64,000 nucleotides of DNA from Natrinema hispanicum (GTDB lineage: Archaea; Halobacteriota; Halobacteria; Halobacteriales; Natrialbaceae), in NCBI RefSeq assembly GCF_004217335.1, contig NZ_SHMP01000004.1:930001-994000 (forward strand), given 5' to 3'. The stretch's first letter is position 1. Every line of letters begins with the position of its first letter. Of the stretch, positions 1 to 8,234 are shown in pieces. The notes beneath the pieces were generated by a model. It was not told the origin of the DNA. It made no database searches and saw nothing but the letters and a program-made list of their open reading frames with translations. The translations under genes were made by a program, and so were the position numbers.

Positions 1-331
1 GATTCCGACAGGGTTCGTCGATGACGGCCGCGAGTTCGCCGGCATAGGTCACTTCGTCGCTGAACGACGGATAGGGAATCGGATCCTCGTGGCCGACGAG
101 TGATGCCGGCGGCTTGATGAAGAAGTCGGGTTCGTCGGGCCGTTCGTACTCCATCTGGTCGATCGTGGCCGCGAAGTTTCGTCCGACGCAGTATAGCGCC
201 GAGGGCTCACAGGGCGGGAGGAAATCCGCGTCCGTTCCGACCTCGTAGACGCCGTCGTCCGTGTGTACGACGCCGTCCTCGTATCGTCCAGCGACCGGTC
301 CATCGTCCGTCGCGATCCGCGCGAGTTTCAT
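1..331 (-). CDS. Fumarylacetoacetate hydrolase (FAH) family protein, partial
   Basis: Only the first 110 residues are visible; the gene continues past the left edge. The protein starts MKLARIATDD and carries the FAH-family signature region YCVGRNFAAT (about residues 47-56) followed by FFIKPPASLVGH (about 70-81), where the family has a conserved KPxxSL loop near the metal and substrate site. Family members are Mg-dependent hydrolases or decarboxylases of beta-keto acids such as acylpyruvates and catechol-pathway products; the actual substrate cannot be told from this fragment. The start is the first ATG and no longer upstream extension is plausible. It lies downstream of the cobalamin genes on the same strand but has no evident link to that pathway. 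Confidence 0.85.
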   Translation of the reverse strand, partial: MKLARIATDDGPVAGRYEDGVVHTDDGVYEVGTDADFLPPCEPSALYCVGRNFAATIDQMEYERPDEPDFFIKPPASLVGHEDPIPYPSFSDEVTYAGELAAVIDEPCRN

Positions 332-387
332 TATCGGCGCTCTCGAGTCCGGAGAATTAGTGATACCGGTTTGGTTTTGGCTCGAGC

Positions 388-810
388 CTACCCGAGCGTC
401 TTGACCGCGACGCGGTGGGGACCGTCGGGAGTCTCGAGCGTGACGCTGTCGACGATCGACTCGCGGGCGCGCTGTTGCCACTCCGCGACGGCCTCGGCGT
501 GGCGCTCGCGGATCTCGTCGGCCGTGTCCGGGTCGGCGTCCGCGTTGGCGAGTGCGGACTCGAGGTCGGGATAGTCGGCGATGACGTCGTCTGCAATGAG
601 TTCAGCGGGCGAGACGTGGACTGCGCCGGTCAGTTCGGTGTCGTCGACGTGATAGACGTGAATCCGGGCGCGCATCCGGCCGTGAAACGGCGGCGTCGCT
701 CGGAGGACGGCCTCGCCGGGATTTTCCTGACTGTAGACGTAGGCATCGGCGGCGTCTGCTGGCGACAGCGCAAGCGAGCGGATCGCTGTCGGATCGTCGT
801 CTCCTGCCAT
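388..810 (-). CDS. Conserved haloarchaeal hypothetical protein
   Basis: A 140-residue acidic protein starting MAGDDDPTAIRSLALSP. I recognise no domain. The first half looks like a beta-rich module (AVLRATPPFHGRMRARIHVYH); the middle has a conserved-looking helix (AELIADDVIADYPDLESAL); the C-terminus returns to strands (SVTLETPDGPHRVAVKTLG). The amino-acid composition and GC3 bias are typical of real haloarchaeal genes, which is why I accept it over the overlapping frames. It follows cbiZ by 26 nt on the same strand, so co-transcription with the B12 genes is likely, but a role in the pathway is not shown. Confidence 0.75.
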   Translation of the reverse strand: MAGDDDPTAIRSLALSPADAADAYVYSQENPGEAVLRATPPFHGRMRARIHVYHVDDTELTGAVHVSPAELIADDVIADYPDLESALANADADPDTADEIRERHAEAVAEWQQRARESIVDSVTLETPDGPHRVAVKTLG

Positions 811-836
811 CGGAAAGGAGTAGGTGGGTGGACGGG

Positions 837-1631
837 TTAAGACTCCGGTTCGATGGCTTCGTCCGCGGCTGGTGGGCTGAAGACCTCGGCTCGAGTATCG
901 GTCGACACGCCGTAGACTGCGTCCGAAACCGATTCAGGACAGGTAACGTCGTTGTCCGTGTAATGGACACACAGCGCGTCCCGAAGCGCGTCCCGGACGC
1001 AGGCACGTGTCGCCGCGCCGACCTCGGTCCCGCTGCCCGAAAAGTCAGCGGGCGGGCCGGACGGATCGTGGCCGACGACGATCGCGTCCGTGGTCGTCCC
1101 CGGAAAGCCGGTTTCGGCCAGCAGTGTCGTCGCTTTCGCCTCCGCGACGACTGCGATCAGGTTCGCCAGCGCGCCGGGTGCGAGCGCGCGCGTCGTTCCG
1201 ACGATGATATTGACCGTGCCGCGGCCGGGCTCGAGTTCTGTCTCGACGGTGTCATCCACAGTCTCATCCGAATCAGTGTCGGCCCCGGGCTCCATGGGCA
1301 ACGCAGCAGGGTTCGACACCCCGGCAGTCGCGTAGGCCGTCACGGGGCCACAGCGCGCACCGCGAGCATCGTCGATATCGACGCCAGTCAGCAGTGCCGG
1401 CCCGGTTGCGTCCGCGGCTGTCGGTTCGAATCCCGCACGCTCGAGGCGTTCGTCGACGTACGCACCGAGATCGGTTCGCTCCCACTTATCGGGGACCGAG
1501 ACGTTGTACACGCAGTCAGCCGTACAGCGACCACCGTTCCAGCCGGTCGAGAGCCACTCGGTGTCCGGACGACTGACCTGCAGGATGCCGTCCCGTCGGA
1601 TCGCGCGGTAGGCTGACTCGGCGTCAGTCAT
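837..1631 (-). CDS. cbiZ: Adenosylcobinamide amidohydrolase CbiZ
   Basis: A 264-residue CbiZ-family protein. In archaea CbiZ cleaves the amide bond of salvaged adenosylcobinamide to give adenosylcobyric acid, which CbiB then re-amidates with the aminopropanol made through CobD. Visible family features are the N-terminal LSTGWNGGR region (about residues 26-34), the Gly/Ala-rich centre AYATAGVSNPAALP, the FVNIIVGTT-like segment (GTVNIIVGTTRAL), and the C-terminal VVGHDPSGP plus TYTGxxTxVG-like FSGSGTEVGAATRA. I start at ATG 1631 (MTDAESAYRA), which overlaps the cobD stop by 8 nt and so fits translational coupling; longer in-frame extensions run into cobD and lack family similarity. Confidence 0.9.
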   Translation of the reverse strand: MTDAESAYRAIRRDGILQVSRPDTEWLSTGWNGGRCTADCVYNVSVPDKWERTDLGAYVDERLERAGFEPTAADATGPALLTGVDIDDARGARCGPVTAYATAGVSNPAALPMEPGADTDSDETVDDTVETELEPGRGTVNIIVGTTRALAPGALANLIAVVAEAKATTLLAETGFPGTTTDAIVVGHDPSGPPADFSGSGTEVGAATRACVRDALRDALCVHYTDNDVTCPESVSDAVYGVSTDTRAEVFSPPAADEAIEPES

Positions 1632-2688
1632 CGTCGTGGGGCCCGACTGTCCCGTTGTCAGCGTTACCCACGCCCAGCGCGCCCAGCAGTCTGTCGTTCG
1701 CCGGTCGATCCTTGATCGCGACGCGGATATGCGAGTCGAGCGCGCGGAACGTCGTCGCATCCCGGATCGCCACGCCGGCCGCTCGGGCGTCGCCGATCAC
1801 CGTCGCCACGTCACGCTCGCCGACGTCACAGAGGAGATAGGGTGCGTCCGAGTCGTGGACATCGAATCGTTGCTCGAGCGCCGCGCACAGCCGCTCGCGC
1901 TCGTTTGCGACGCGCTCGCGGGTCTCGCAGACGAACTCGTCCTGTCGGAGACAGTGTGCACCGACGCGAGCGGCCGGCGTGCCAAGCGACCACGCGCGGC
2001 GGGCAGTTGCAAGCGCTTCCCGCCGCTCGCCGCGTGCAACGGCAAAGCCGGCACGGAGTCCCGGCAGGCCGAACAGCTTGGTCAGCGAACGGGCGACGAT
2101 GACGTGGTCACGGTCCAGTTCGGCCGCGGACGGTCGATCGGTGAAGCCGAGAAACGCCTCGTCGACCAGCAGCGTCGTGTCGGCAGCCCCACACCGATCG
2201 ACGAGCGTCTCGAGTGCGTCCGGCGCGGTGGCGTCACCGGTCGGGTTGTTCGGTGTACAGACCACCGCCAGCGCACACGGCTCGAGCACTGAGGGCCCGA
2301 GTTCGTGTAGTTCATCGTAGCGAACGAATCGCGGCGTCGCCCCCTGCAACCGGATTTCACGGGCGTACTCGCCGAAACTCGGGTAGGGCACCAGTGCCTC
2401 GTCGCCGGACTCGAGGGCCTGCTCCATCGCCAGCCGGATCGCGGCGAGTCCACCGGGCGTCGGGATCACCTGCTCGGGCTCGCAGCCGACGAACGACGCT
2501 GCCGCCGCCCGGTACTCGGGGTACTCGTCGTCCGGATAGCGCCGTGACTCCTCGAGTGCGGCCGTATACACGTCCGCGACCCCGTCTGGCGTCCGAGGGT
2601 TGGTGTTCGCCGAGAAATCCAGCACGTCTCGGTCTGTCTCGCCGCCGTGGGGCACCCGCGAGCCGGTTCGGATCGCCTCAGGATCCAC
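1624..2688 (-). CDS. cobD: L-threonine-O-3-phosphate decarboxylase CobD (class I/II aminotransferase fold)
   Basis: A PLP-dependent enzyme of the histidinol-phosphate aminotransferase family that makes (R)-1-amino-2-propanol phosphate, the linker used by CbiB. Diagnostic pieces are DFSANTNPRTP near the N-terminus, the Asn-containing VVCTPNNPTGD, the cofactor Asp in LLVDEAFLGF, the Schiff-base Lys in ARSLTKLFGLPGLR, and the C-terminal Arg region DSHIRVAIKDR. I prefer the GTG start at 2688 (VDPEAIRTGSRVPHGG, 354 residues): a clear Shine-Dalgarno GGAGG ends 6 nt before it, and family members begin at this point. The upstream ATG at 2739 would add 17 residues and overlap cobT by 62 nt instead of 11. 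Confidence 0.9.
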   Translation of the reverse strand: MDPEAIRTGSRVPHGGETDRDVLDFSANTNPRTPDGVADVYTAALEESRRYPDDEYPEYRAAAASFVGCEPEQVIPTPGGLAAIRLAMEQALESGDEALVPYPSFGEYAREIRLQGATPRFVRYDELHELGPSVLEPCALAVVCTPNNPTGDATAPDALETLVDRCGAADTTLLVDEAFLGFTDRPSAAELDRDHVIVARSLTKLFGLPGLRAGFAVARGERREALATARRAWSLGTPAARVGAHCLRQDEFVCETRERVANERERLCAALEQRFDVHDSDAPYLLCDVGERDVATVIGDARAAGVAIRDATTFRALDSHIRVAIKDRPANDRLLGALGVGNADNGTVGPHDDD

Positions 2689-3700
2689 TGGGTTCCTCCG
2701 AGGGAGCACCGCCGTCGTTTTCGATTCCGAGCCGGTCACAGACCGTCTCGAGTCGATCTCTGACCTCGTTCATCCGGCTGTCGGGCACCAGCGAGAGCGC
2801 ACCGCCCATCCCGACGCCCTCCTTGGCTTCGCCGGCGCAGTAGCGCTCCATGGCGACGTGGTCGCCCTCGTCGAAGCCGGGGTCGGTGATGGTAAGCTCA
2901 CAGTCGAGGCGGTCGCAGGTCTCGGTGAGGCGGTCGCCCTGCTCGTCGGCGACGAACGAGGTGGTCGCGATCGACACCGGAGCGTCGATTCCAGCATGGC
3001 GCAAGAGGGCCGCGACGGCGACCATCTGGGTGCCACCGGCCAGCGTCACGTCGGTGCCGCTCTCGAGCGCACCAGCAGCGATGCCTGTTACCGTCGGCTG
3101 GACGGGGTCGCCGACGGCTTCGATGGCCTCGAGCGGGTCGCCGTCGCAGTCGCCGGCCTCGAGGTTGCTTTCGGCCAGCGCCTCGTCGACGACCTGGCGC
3201 TTGCGCTCGATCGGGTTCTCGGGCAGCGACGAGGAGACGCCGGCCGGTTCGCCGAGCGCGGTGAGGACGCCAAGTGCGGTGGTCGTCCCGCCGGGGACCG
3301 TCTCGCCGATCATGATCTCGTCGTCCGGCAGGCTCGCGCCGTAGTCGTGGGCGCGGTCGAACGTGGCGTTCGCGTCGGGGACGGCTGCCGACTCACGGAT
3401 GTCGACGCCGGGCTGAACGCCGAGGTCGACCGTCGGCGCGGCCGTCGACTTGGCAAGTCCCGCATCGATCACGGACAGGTCGAAGCCGACGACCTCCCGA
3501 ACCGCGCGGGTCACGGCCGCAGGCGTCGGACAGCCGGTCGGACTCACTGGCGTCACCGGCGCTGCGGTCGGTTCGCCGTAGCTGAGGATTTCGACGTCCG
3601 CCGAGGGCGTATGCGCCATCAGCTCGGGGGCGGCCCCGGCGGCACTGATGCCGTCGATTAGTGCCGTCTCGGTTGTTCCAGCGGCGAGGAGGATCCGCAT
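2678..3700 (-). CDS. cobT: Nicotinate-nucleotide-dependent phosphoribosyltransferase, archaeal CobT type
   Basis: A 340-residue protein of the archaeal CobT family, assigned to activation of the lower-ligand base (alpha-ribazole phosphate synthesis) for cobalamin. The glycine-rich nucleotide/ribose region GETVPGGTTTALGVLTALGE (near residue 135) and the LAGGTQMVAVAAL segment (near 225) are characteristic, as is the C-terminal EGVGMGGALSL. Archaeal CobT is distant from bacterial CobT, so the exact base specificity is inferred. It sits directly between cobY (the cobY stop abuts this start) and cobD (11-nt overlap with the GTG start), consistent with one operon. Confidence 0.85.
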   Translation of the reverse strand: MRILLAAGTTETALIDGISAAGAAPELMAHTPSADVEILSYGEPTAAPVTPVSPTGCPTPAAVTRAVREVVGFDLSVIDAGLAKSTAAPTVDLGVQPGVDIRESAAVPDANATFDRAHDYGASLPDDEIMIGETVPGGTTTALGVLTALGEPAGVSSSLPENPIERKRQVVDEALAESNLEAGDCDGDPLEAIEAVGDPVQPTVTGIAAGALESGTDVTLAGGTQMVAVAALLRHAGIDAPVSIATTSFVADEQGDRLTETCDRLDCELTITDPGFDEGDHVAMERYCAGEAKEGVGMGGALSLVPDSRMNEVRDRLETVCDRLGIENDGGAPSEEPSGS

Positions 3701-4300
3701 CTAGCGGCCCTCCGCCGACCGGGACAGCCGATCGGCTGCAACCTGCGCGTCTTCGAGCCGGTTCACGTTCACTGCAAGTCGCGAGTCGTAGTGTACGTCG
3801 ATCATGGATGTGGAATCGGATGCGGTGCCGACGACGTTGACCCCGGTCGGCGCGAGGTGGTCGGCTGACTCGAGTCGCGTGTCGATGCTAACGCCGAGTC
3901 GGCGCTTGAGCGCGACGGGGACACAGACGGTCCGCGAGGCGTCGCTGTCGCCGTGGGCCGCGAGCACGCGATCGATAACGGGGGCCTCGAGCAACGGCAG
4001 ATCCGCGGCGACGGTGAGAAGCGGCGGTGAGAGATCAGGTCGCTCGAGAAGGGTCATCAAATCGGCCACGTAGCCCTCGCCGGCCGTCTCGATCGTCGTC
4101 ACGCCGTCGGTTGCCTCGAGGTGGGCCTGCGTCTCTGGTGCGTTCGGCGAGACGGCGGCATAAATCGTCTCGAGTTGACTGGCCACAAGGCCCGAGAGGA
4201 CGCGATCGATCATCGGCGTCCCGGCGATCGGATGGAGGGGTTTTTCGTGGGCGCTCTCGAGGCGCGTGCCTTTCCCGCCACACATCACGAGAGCGTCCAT
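3701..4300 (-). CDS. cobY: GTP:adenosylcobinamide-phosphate guanylyltransferase CobY
   Basis: A 199-residue nucleotidyltransferase. It starts MDALVMCGGKGTRL, the GTP-binding GGxGTR loop of this fold, with the Lys/Pro motif EKPLHPIAGTPMIDRVL following and the acidic metal site in LLTVAADLPLL (about residues 93-103). CobY is the archaeal non-orthologous replacement for bacterial CobU: it transfers GMP from GTP to adenosylcobinamide phosphate to give AdoCbi-GDP, the substrate of CobS. It has no kinase activity, as expected where AdoCbi-phosphate is made directly by CbiB using aminopropanol phosphate. It overlaps the 3' end of cobS by 16 nt and abuts cobT. Confidence 0.92.
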   Translation of the reverse strand: MDALVMCGGKGTRLESAHEKPLHPIAGTPMIDRVLSGLVASQLETIYAAVSPNAPETQAHLEATDGVTTIETAGEGYVADLMTLLERPDLSPPLLTVAADLPLLEAPVIDRVLAAHGDSDASRTVCVPVALKRRLGVSIDTRLESADHLAPTGVNVVGTASDSTSMIDVHYDSRLAVNVNRLEDAQVAADRLSRSAEGR

Positions 4301-5043
4301 GCGATCACCCCCAGATGGATCCCGGCGATGCGGCCGATCTCGTTTGCCGCGCCGAAGATGTCGCCGTTGATCCCCCCGAGGTTGCGGTTCGCCCAGTACC
4401 AGGGGAGGCCAACGCCAGCGACGGCCCCACAGAGGGCGACCGCACCAAGCGGTGGCTGCGGGACAGCAATCGTCGCGAGGGCAATCGCTACGGGCGCGAG
4501 GAACGACCTGGCGGTGGCTCCGTCGGTGAACTGCTTACCCATGCCCTCGGTGACTGCGGTACCGAAACAGGCCAGCGCGGCCATCCCGAGTTTGGTCCCG
4601 ACTTCGGCACCGACCGCGATGGCAATCGCCGCGCGGACAGGGAGTCCCGCCAGTCCGAGACCGCCAAGCGCCAGCGCAGCAACGGTGATCGACACCGACA
4701 GCAGTGCGCCGACGCCGGTCGTGGTGTCTTTGAGCACCTCACGGCGGCGCTCCTGACCACCGTGGACGACCAGCGCATCACCCAGATCCGCGACGCCGTC
4801 GAGATGATGGATTCCTATCACAGCGTACACCGCGAGCAGGTAGCCAAGCGCGATTGTCGGCGCTGTAAGCGTCTCCGTCGCAAGCAGCGGAACCGCCGCC
4901 AGCACGCCCGAAATGAGGCCAGCGATCGGGAACGCCGCCGGCGTCGTCCGGAACGCCTCCCAGTCACCGTCTCGGAAGCCGACCGGAAGCCGTGTGAGAA
5001 AGCCAAGTGCCCCGCGGACGGCCCCGAGCCAACGGCCGATCAT
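4285..5043 (-). CDS. cobS: Adenosylcobinamide-GDP ribazoletransferase (cobalamin synthase) CobS
   Basis: A 252-residue integral membrane enzyme that joins AdoCbi-GDP with alpha-ribazole (phosphate) in the last assembly step. The N-terminal GALGFLTRLPVG is the typical CobS opening, and the conserved acidic cluster IGIHHLDGVADLGDAL (about residues 77-92) binds the metal; several hydrophobic helices follow (for example the Ala/Gly-rich segment near residues 110-150). Length matches the family. It lies between cbiB (1-nt gap) and cobY (16-nt overlap). Confidence 0.92.
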   Translation of the reverse strand: MIGRWLGAVRGALGFLTRLPVGFRDGDWEAFRTTPAAFPIAGLISGVLAAVPLLATETLTAPTIALGYLLAVYAVIGIHHLDGVADLGDALVVHGGQERRREVLKDTTTGVGALLSVSITVAALALGGLGLAGLPVRAAIAIAVGAEVGTKLGMAALACFGTAVTEGMGKQFTDGATARSFLAPVAIALATIAVPQPPLGAVALCGAVAGVGLPWYWANRNLGGINGDIFGAANEIGRIAGIHLGVIAWTLS

Positions 5044-5044
5044 A

Positions 5045-6013
5045 CTACGTCAGAAACACCTCCGCGAGCGGACTCGACTCGAGTCCCAGCCCCGTCGACA
5101 CGAACACGACGAAGCCGGCAGCGATGACGATCGAGACGCCGGCCGCCCGCCCGACGAGCGAGACGCCTCGCTCGCCGTCGGCCAGCGTCGGTAGGGCGGC
5201 GTCGGGATTGAGCGTGTAGACGCCCGGCTTCTCGAGGCGGATCGCCAGCGCACAGGCGAGCGTCGCCATCGGCCAGCCGGAGTTGGGCGACGGCGGCACC
5301 TGTGCCCACGCTCGAGCACGGGCGAGCGCAAGCGGATCGGCCGCGGCGATGGCGATCGCGATCGCCGAGACTCGGGCAGGGAGGAACATCACCAGATCGT
5401 CCAGACGCGCGCTCGCGGTGCCGACAGGCTTTGATGGGTAGCCGAGCATCGAGTCAAGCGTGTTGACGCCTTTGACCCACGCGGCGGCCGCTGCGGCGGC
5501 TGGCAGCGAGACCGGCGCGAGGACGGCAAACGGGAGTACCGTCGCAACCAGCCCGTCGGCGAGGTTCTCGGCGGCGCTTTCGACGGCAGCGCTCCGAAGT
5601 TCGCCGGCCGAGAGCGTCGATGCGTCCCGGCCGACCAGTCCCCGGACCTGTGTTCGAGCGTCCGCGAGATCGCCGTCGGTGGCCGCGACGACAGTCCCGG
5701 TGAGCTCGAGCAGCGAGCGGATGCTGATCGTCAGAAAGAGGACGATGGCGGCGACGACGCCGCCGGCCAGCGGGTGAACTGCCGTCGCGGCGAGAACGGC
5801 CCCACCGGCGACAGCGGCGGGGACGAGCGGGGCGAGCGCGGCGATGCCGACGCCGGCCAGTCGCTGGCCACGCTCGGTCACGCTCCAGTCCCGGTCGAGC
5901 GCGCCGACGAGTCGGCCGAACCACGCCACCGGATGGGCAGGGGTCGGCGGCTCGCCAACCAGCAGATCGAGGCTGACCGCCAGCCCGATGACCGCAAGCG
6001 CCGTCACTGCCAC
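5045..6013 (-). CDS. cbiB: Adenosylcobinamide-phosphate synthase CbiB
   Basis: A membrane enzyme that amidates adenosylcobyric acid with (R)-1-amino-2-propanol phosphate. Family marks are LLVGEPPTPAHPVAWFGRLV near the N-terminus, VKGVNTLDSMLGYPS in the middle and PPSNSGWPMATLACAL-like PPSPNSGWPMATLA in the C-terminal third; about five hydrophobic segments are visible. I start at GTG 6013 (VAVTALAVIGL, 322 residues) because GGAGGTGA lies just upstream with good spacing and this is where homologues begin; the longer frame to 6172 has an Arg/Ser-rich non-homologous start. The gene heads the cbiB-cobS-cobY-cobT-cobD-cbiZ run, 40 nt after the HAD gene. Confidence 0.9.
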   Translation of the reverse strand: MAVTALAVIGLAVSLDLLVGEPPTPAHPVAWFGRLVGALDRDWSVTERGQRLAGVGIAALAPLVPAAVAGGAVLAATAVHPLAGGVVAAIVLFLTISIRSLLELTGTVVAATDGDLADARTQVRGLVGRDASTLSAGELRSAAVESAAENLADGLVATVLPFAVLAPVSLPAAAAAAAWVKGVNTLDSMLGYPSKPVGTASARLDDLVMFLPARVSAIAIAIAAADPLALARARAWAQVPPSPNSGWPMATLACALAIRLEKPGVYTLNPDAALPTLADGERGVSLVGRAAGVSIVIAAGFVVFVSTGLGLESSPLAEVFLT

Positions 6014-6053
6014 GTCGTCACCTCCAAGCTGTCGGCGAGCGACGATCGCGGCC

Positions 6054-6686
6054 TCATGACTGCGTTGCAAGCGCTGCCAGCCGCGCTGGCACGTCCGCGA
6101 GCGAGTACTCCGCGAGTAACAGCGCCGTTCCCCCAACGCCTTCGATCCCGCCGTCTGCCTGGGGATCGTCACCGACGTGGATCAAGTCGGCTGGAGCGAC
6201 GCCGAGTTCCTCGGCCGTCAATTCGAAAATTTCCGGGGCAGGCTTGCGCCAGCCACAGCCGACGCTCGTGACGATCGCATCGAAGTCGTCGCGCGCGAAG
6301 TCCGAGCGGACGAGCGTCCGGCCGACCAGTTCGGGGACGCTACAGTTCGAACAGATCGCGACCGGCCCGTGCTCTCGAGCGGCGTCGACCGCATCGAGCG
6401 CGCCCGGTCTGGTCTCGACGGTCGGGTCGAACGCGGCGACGACTGCGCGTCTCGCCGCATTGTGATCGTAGTCGACACCGCGGCTCGCGAGCGCACGCGA
6501 GACGTGTGCGGGCAGCGGCACTTCCGCGCCGTCCGGTGCGTCGACGTGGGCTTCGGCGTAGGCGTCGGCCCAGTCGTCAGGGACCGCGACGTCGCGTTTC
6601 TCGAGTTCCGTTGCGACGGCTGCGGCCGGGTCGGCCGGTCGATCGGCGGTCACGAGCGTCCCGAAGAGGTCGAACGATACTCCCAC
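6054..6686 (-). CDS. HAD-superfamily hydrolase, first gene of the cobalamin cluster
   Basis: A 210-residue HAD phosphatase. Motif I is FDLFGTLV (nucleophile Asp about residue 6; the second acid of DxDGT is replaced, as in many HAD-IA proteins), motif II is AICSNCS, motif III is the Lys in GWRKPAPEIF, and motif IV is LIHVGDDPQAD. A cap domain lies between motifs I and II. The substrate is not evident. It precedes cbiB on the same strand by 40 nt, and no CobC/CobZ-type alpha-ribazole-phosphate phosphatase is seen among the neighbouring genes, so a phosphatase role in this pathway is a reasonable inference but unproven. Start is the first ATG (MGVSFDLFG). Confidence 0.85.
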   Translation of the reverse strand: MGVSFDLFGTLVTADRPADPAAAVATELEKRDVAVPDDWADAYAEAHVDAPDGAEVPLPAHVSRALASRGVDYDHNAARRAVVAAFDPTVETRPGALDAVDAAREHGPVAICSNCSVPELVGRTLVRSDFARDDFDAIVTSVGCGWRKPAPEIFELTAEELGVAPADLIHVGDDPQADGGIEGVGGTALLLAEYSLADVPARLAALATQS

Positions 6687-6807
6687 GGTAGTGTGACTAG
6701 GACAAGTTGACTTTAATTTCGCGATCCGCGTGCGACGGCGCGACAGTGTCGGCGAGAACGATTCGAAGCGCGGTCGATCCGCCGCTCACTCGGCAGCGCA
6801 GTTCGCC

Positions 6808-7419
6808 TTAGTCGAGGCGGGCGAACGCCAGGTTGCCCGAAATGTTCTTGATGTAGATGTCGACGACGTCGCCCTCCTCGGCACCGGGGACGAAGATCGT
6901 GTAGTTGCCCTTCTCGGCGACACCGTCGCCCTTCCGGCCGGTGCCAGTGATTTCAACCGTGTAGGTCTTGCCCTCCTCGACAGCATCCTGCTGTTGTTGC
7001 TGCTGGCTGCTGGTCGACCGTTTGGTGACCGGGCGGAACGCCCCACAGGCGTCACAGCGCAGCATCGGCGTCCGATCTTCGCGCACGAGGCGGGTGTCCG
7101 GCAGGCCACACTCCGAACAGAGGACGTACTCGTCGACGTAGGCGTCGATCGCCGCGTCGAAATCCTGCTGTGAGAACGTGCCGTTGTATCGACCGCGACC
7201 GTTGTCGAGTTTGCCACTGGTCCCCAGTTCGCGCTGGATGAACCGATGGAGGTGTTCGGTCTCCCGCGAGAGGACGTCGGCGATCTCGTCTAAGTTCGTT
7301 ACGCGCGTGAACGCGCCGTCTTTCTGTGTCTCCGGATCGGGGATCTGGAGTCGCTCTTCGTCGCCCCCGATATCGGGGACGTCCTCCATCGCACGGTCGA
7401 GACTCGATTCGTAATCCAT
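6808..7419 (-). CDS. Translation initiation factor aIF2 subunit beta with C-terminal TRAM domain
   Basis: A 203-residue protein. The N-terminal part is the aIF2-beta/eIF5 domain, with RFIQRELGTSGKLDN and RYNGTFSQQDFDAAIDAYV; it is followed by the zinc ribbon CSECGLPDTRLVRED ... LRCDACGAFRPV (two CxxC pairs, about residues 97-124). A Gln-rich linker then leads to a TRAM RNA-binding domain (KTYTVEITGTGRKGDG ... NISGNLAFARLD), a fusion common in haloarchaea. The protein is part of the eIF2-like heterotrimer that delivers initiator Met-tRNA to the small ribosomal subunit. It is an independent unit upstream of the HAD gene. Confidence 0.93.
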   Translation of the reverse strand: MDYESSLDRAMEDVPDIGGDEERLQIPDPETQKDGAFTRVTNLDEIADVLSRETEHLHRFIQRELGTSGKLDNGRGRYNGTFSQQDFDAAIDAYVDEYVLCSECGLPDTRLVREDRTPMLRCDACGAFRPVTKRSTSSQQQQQQDAVEEGKTYTVEITGTGRKGDGVAEKGNYTIFVPGAEEGDVVDIYIKNISGNLAFARLD

Positions 7420-7525
7420 ACACGAGAGGTGGTGACGGGGACGTAAATCCGTTCTGCTATCACGATCAGTCTTTGAGAACGACGATCACTCACACCGTAG
7501 AGACCGGGCCGATGGCCCGCCGGGA

Positions 7526-7912
7526 CTAGTCCGCTCCGTCCCCACGCTCGCTGCCCGAGGCTGCGTTCTCGTCGTCCAGTTCGCCGAGGTCGCGCTCGAG
7601 GTTTGCCTCGTTAGGGCTGCCGGCTTCGCCGGTGAGTTCGCCATAGGCGGCTTCGCGAACCGCCGCGGGTGAGTCGTACTGTTCTCCAGCCAGCCGATCG
7701 AAGACGCTGCCCAGCGACTCCGTCTCGTTTGGGATGTCGATCGGCTCGGTGGCATACTCCGTGGCGAGTTCCTCGCTGGTGACCGGATACTCGAGGTTGC
7801 CGAGGTCGCGTTCGACGTTCGCGAAGATCGATTCGGTGTGGTCGGCCCGGTCGGCTTGGCGCTGTTCGGCACGATCCTGAACGCGGTCGCGATCCGGGTG
7901 TTCGTTGCTCAT
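7526..7912 (-). CDS. Haloarchaeal acidic protein, DUF5789-like
   Basis: A 128-residue strongly acidic protein. I start at ATG 7912 (MSNEHPDRDRVQDR); the upstream extension is not haloarchaeal-like in composition. The central segment, ANVERDLGNLEYPVTSEELA followed by IDIPNETESLGSVFDRL and DSPAAVREAAYGEL, matches the layout I know from the haloarchaeal DUF5789 group: a strand, a short helix, then a helix at the level of the genetic neighbourhood of small wHTH-like folds. The function is unknown. A second protein of similar layout is encoded at 52091-52420. The C-terminal 30 residues are disordered and acidic. Confidence 0.75.
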   Translation of the reverse strand: MSNEHPDRDRVQDRAEQRQADRADHTESIFANVERDLGNLEYPVTSEELATEYATEPIDIPNETESLGSVFDRLAGEQYDSPAAVREAAYGELTGEAGSPNEANLERDLGELDDENAASGSERGDGAD

Positions 7913-8234
7913 CGGTGGTGGTATCGTGACCGCTCGGAAAAGCGGTCGGCCGGCGCTTGCGTAGGTCCAGCACACGTGCTCGATCCGTCGCGTGAACCCG
8001 CAGCAGCCGGTGTCGTGACAGCGTCCGTATCGAACACTGACGGTTCTGAAACAGTCGTTTAGACGGTGTCTACTCCACGTAGACCCCGCTTACCCTCGGT
8101 ATAGGCAACTCATATATAGGGTATACTATCCGGTACGTCAGTCCGATGATTGGTGTCCCATCAAGACAGTCACGGCGGTCGAACAGGTATGTGATCGACT
8201 TCACAGCAGGCATCGCCGGAGATGAGGCGTGACC

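Noticed and set aside
1415..1440. GGTTCGAATCC-like tRNA T-arm
   Set aside because: It lies inside cbiZ codons (FEPTAAD region) and no acceptor or D-arm pairs with it.
6687..6807. Cobalamin riboswitch upstream of the B12 operon
   Set aside because: No B12-box-like sequence (GCCACTG type) was seen; haloarchaeal cob genes are rarely controlled this way.
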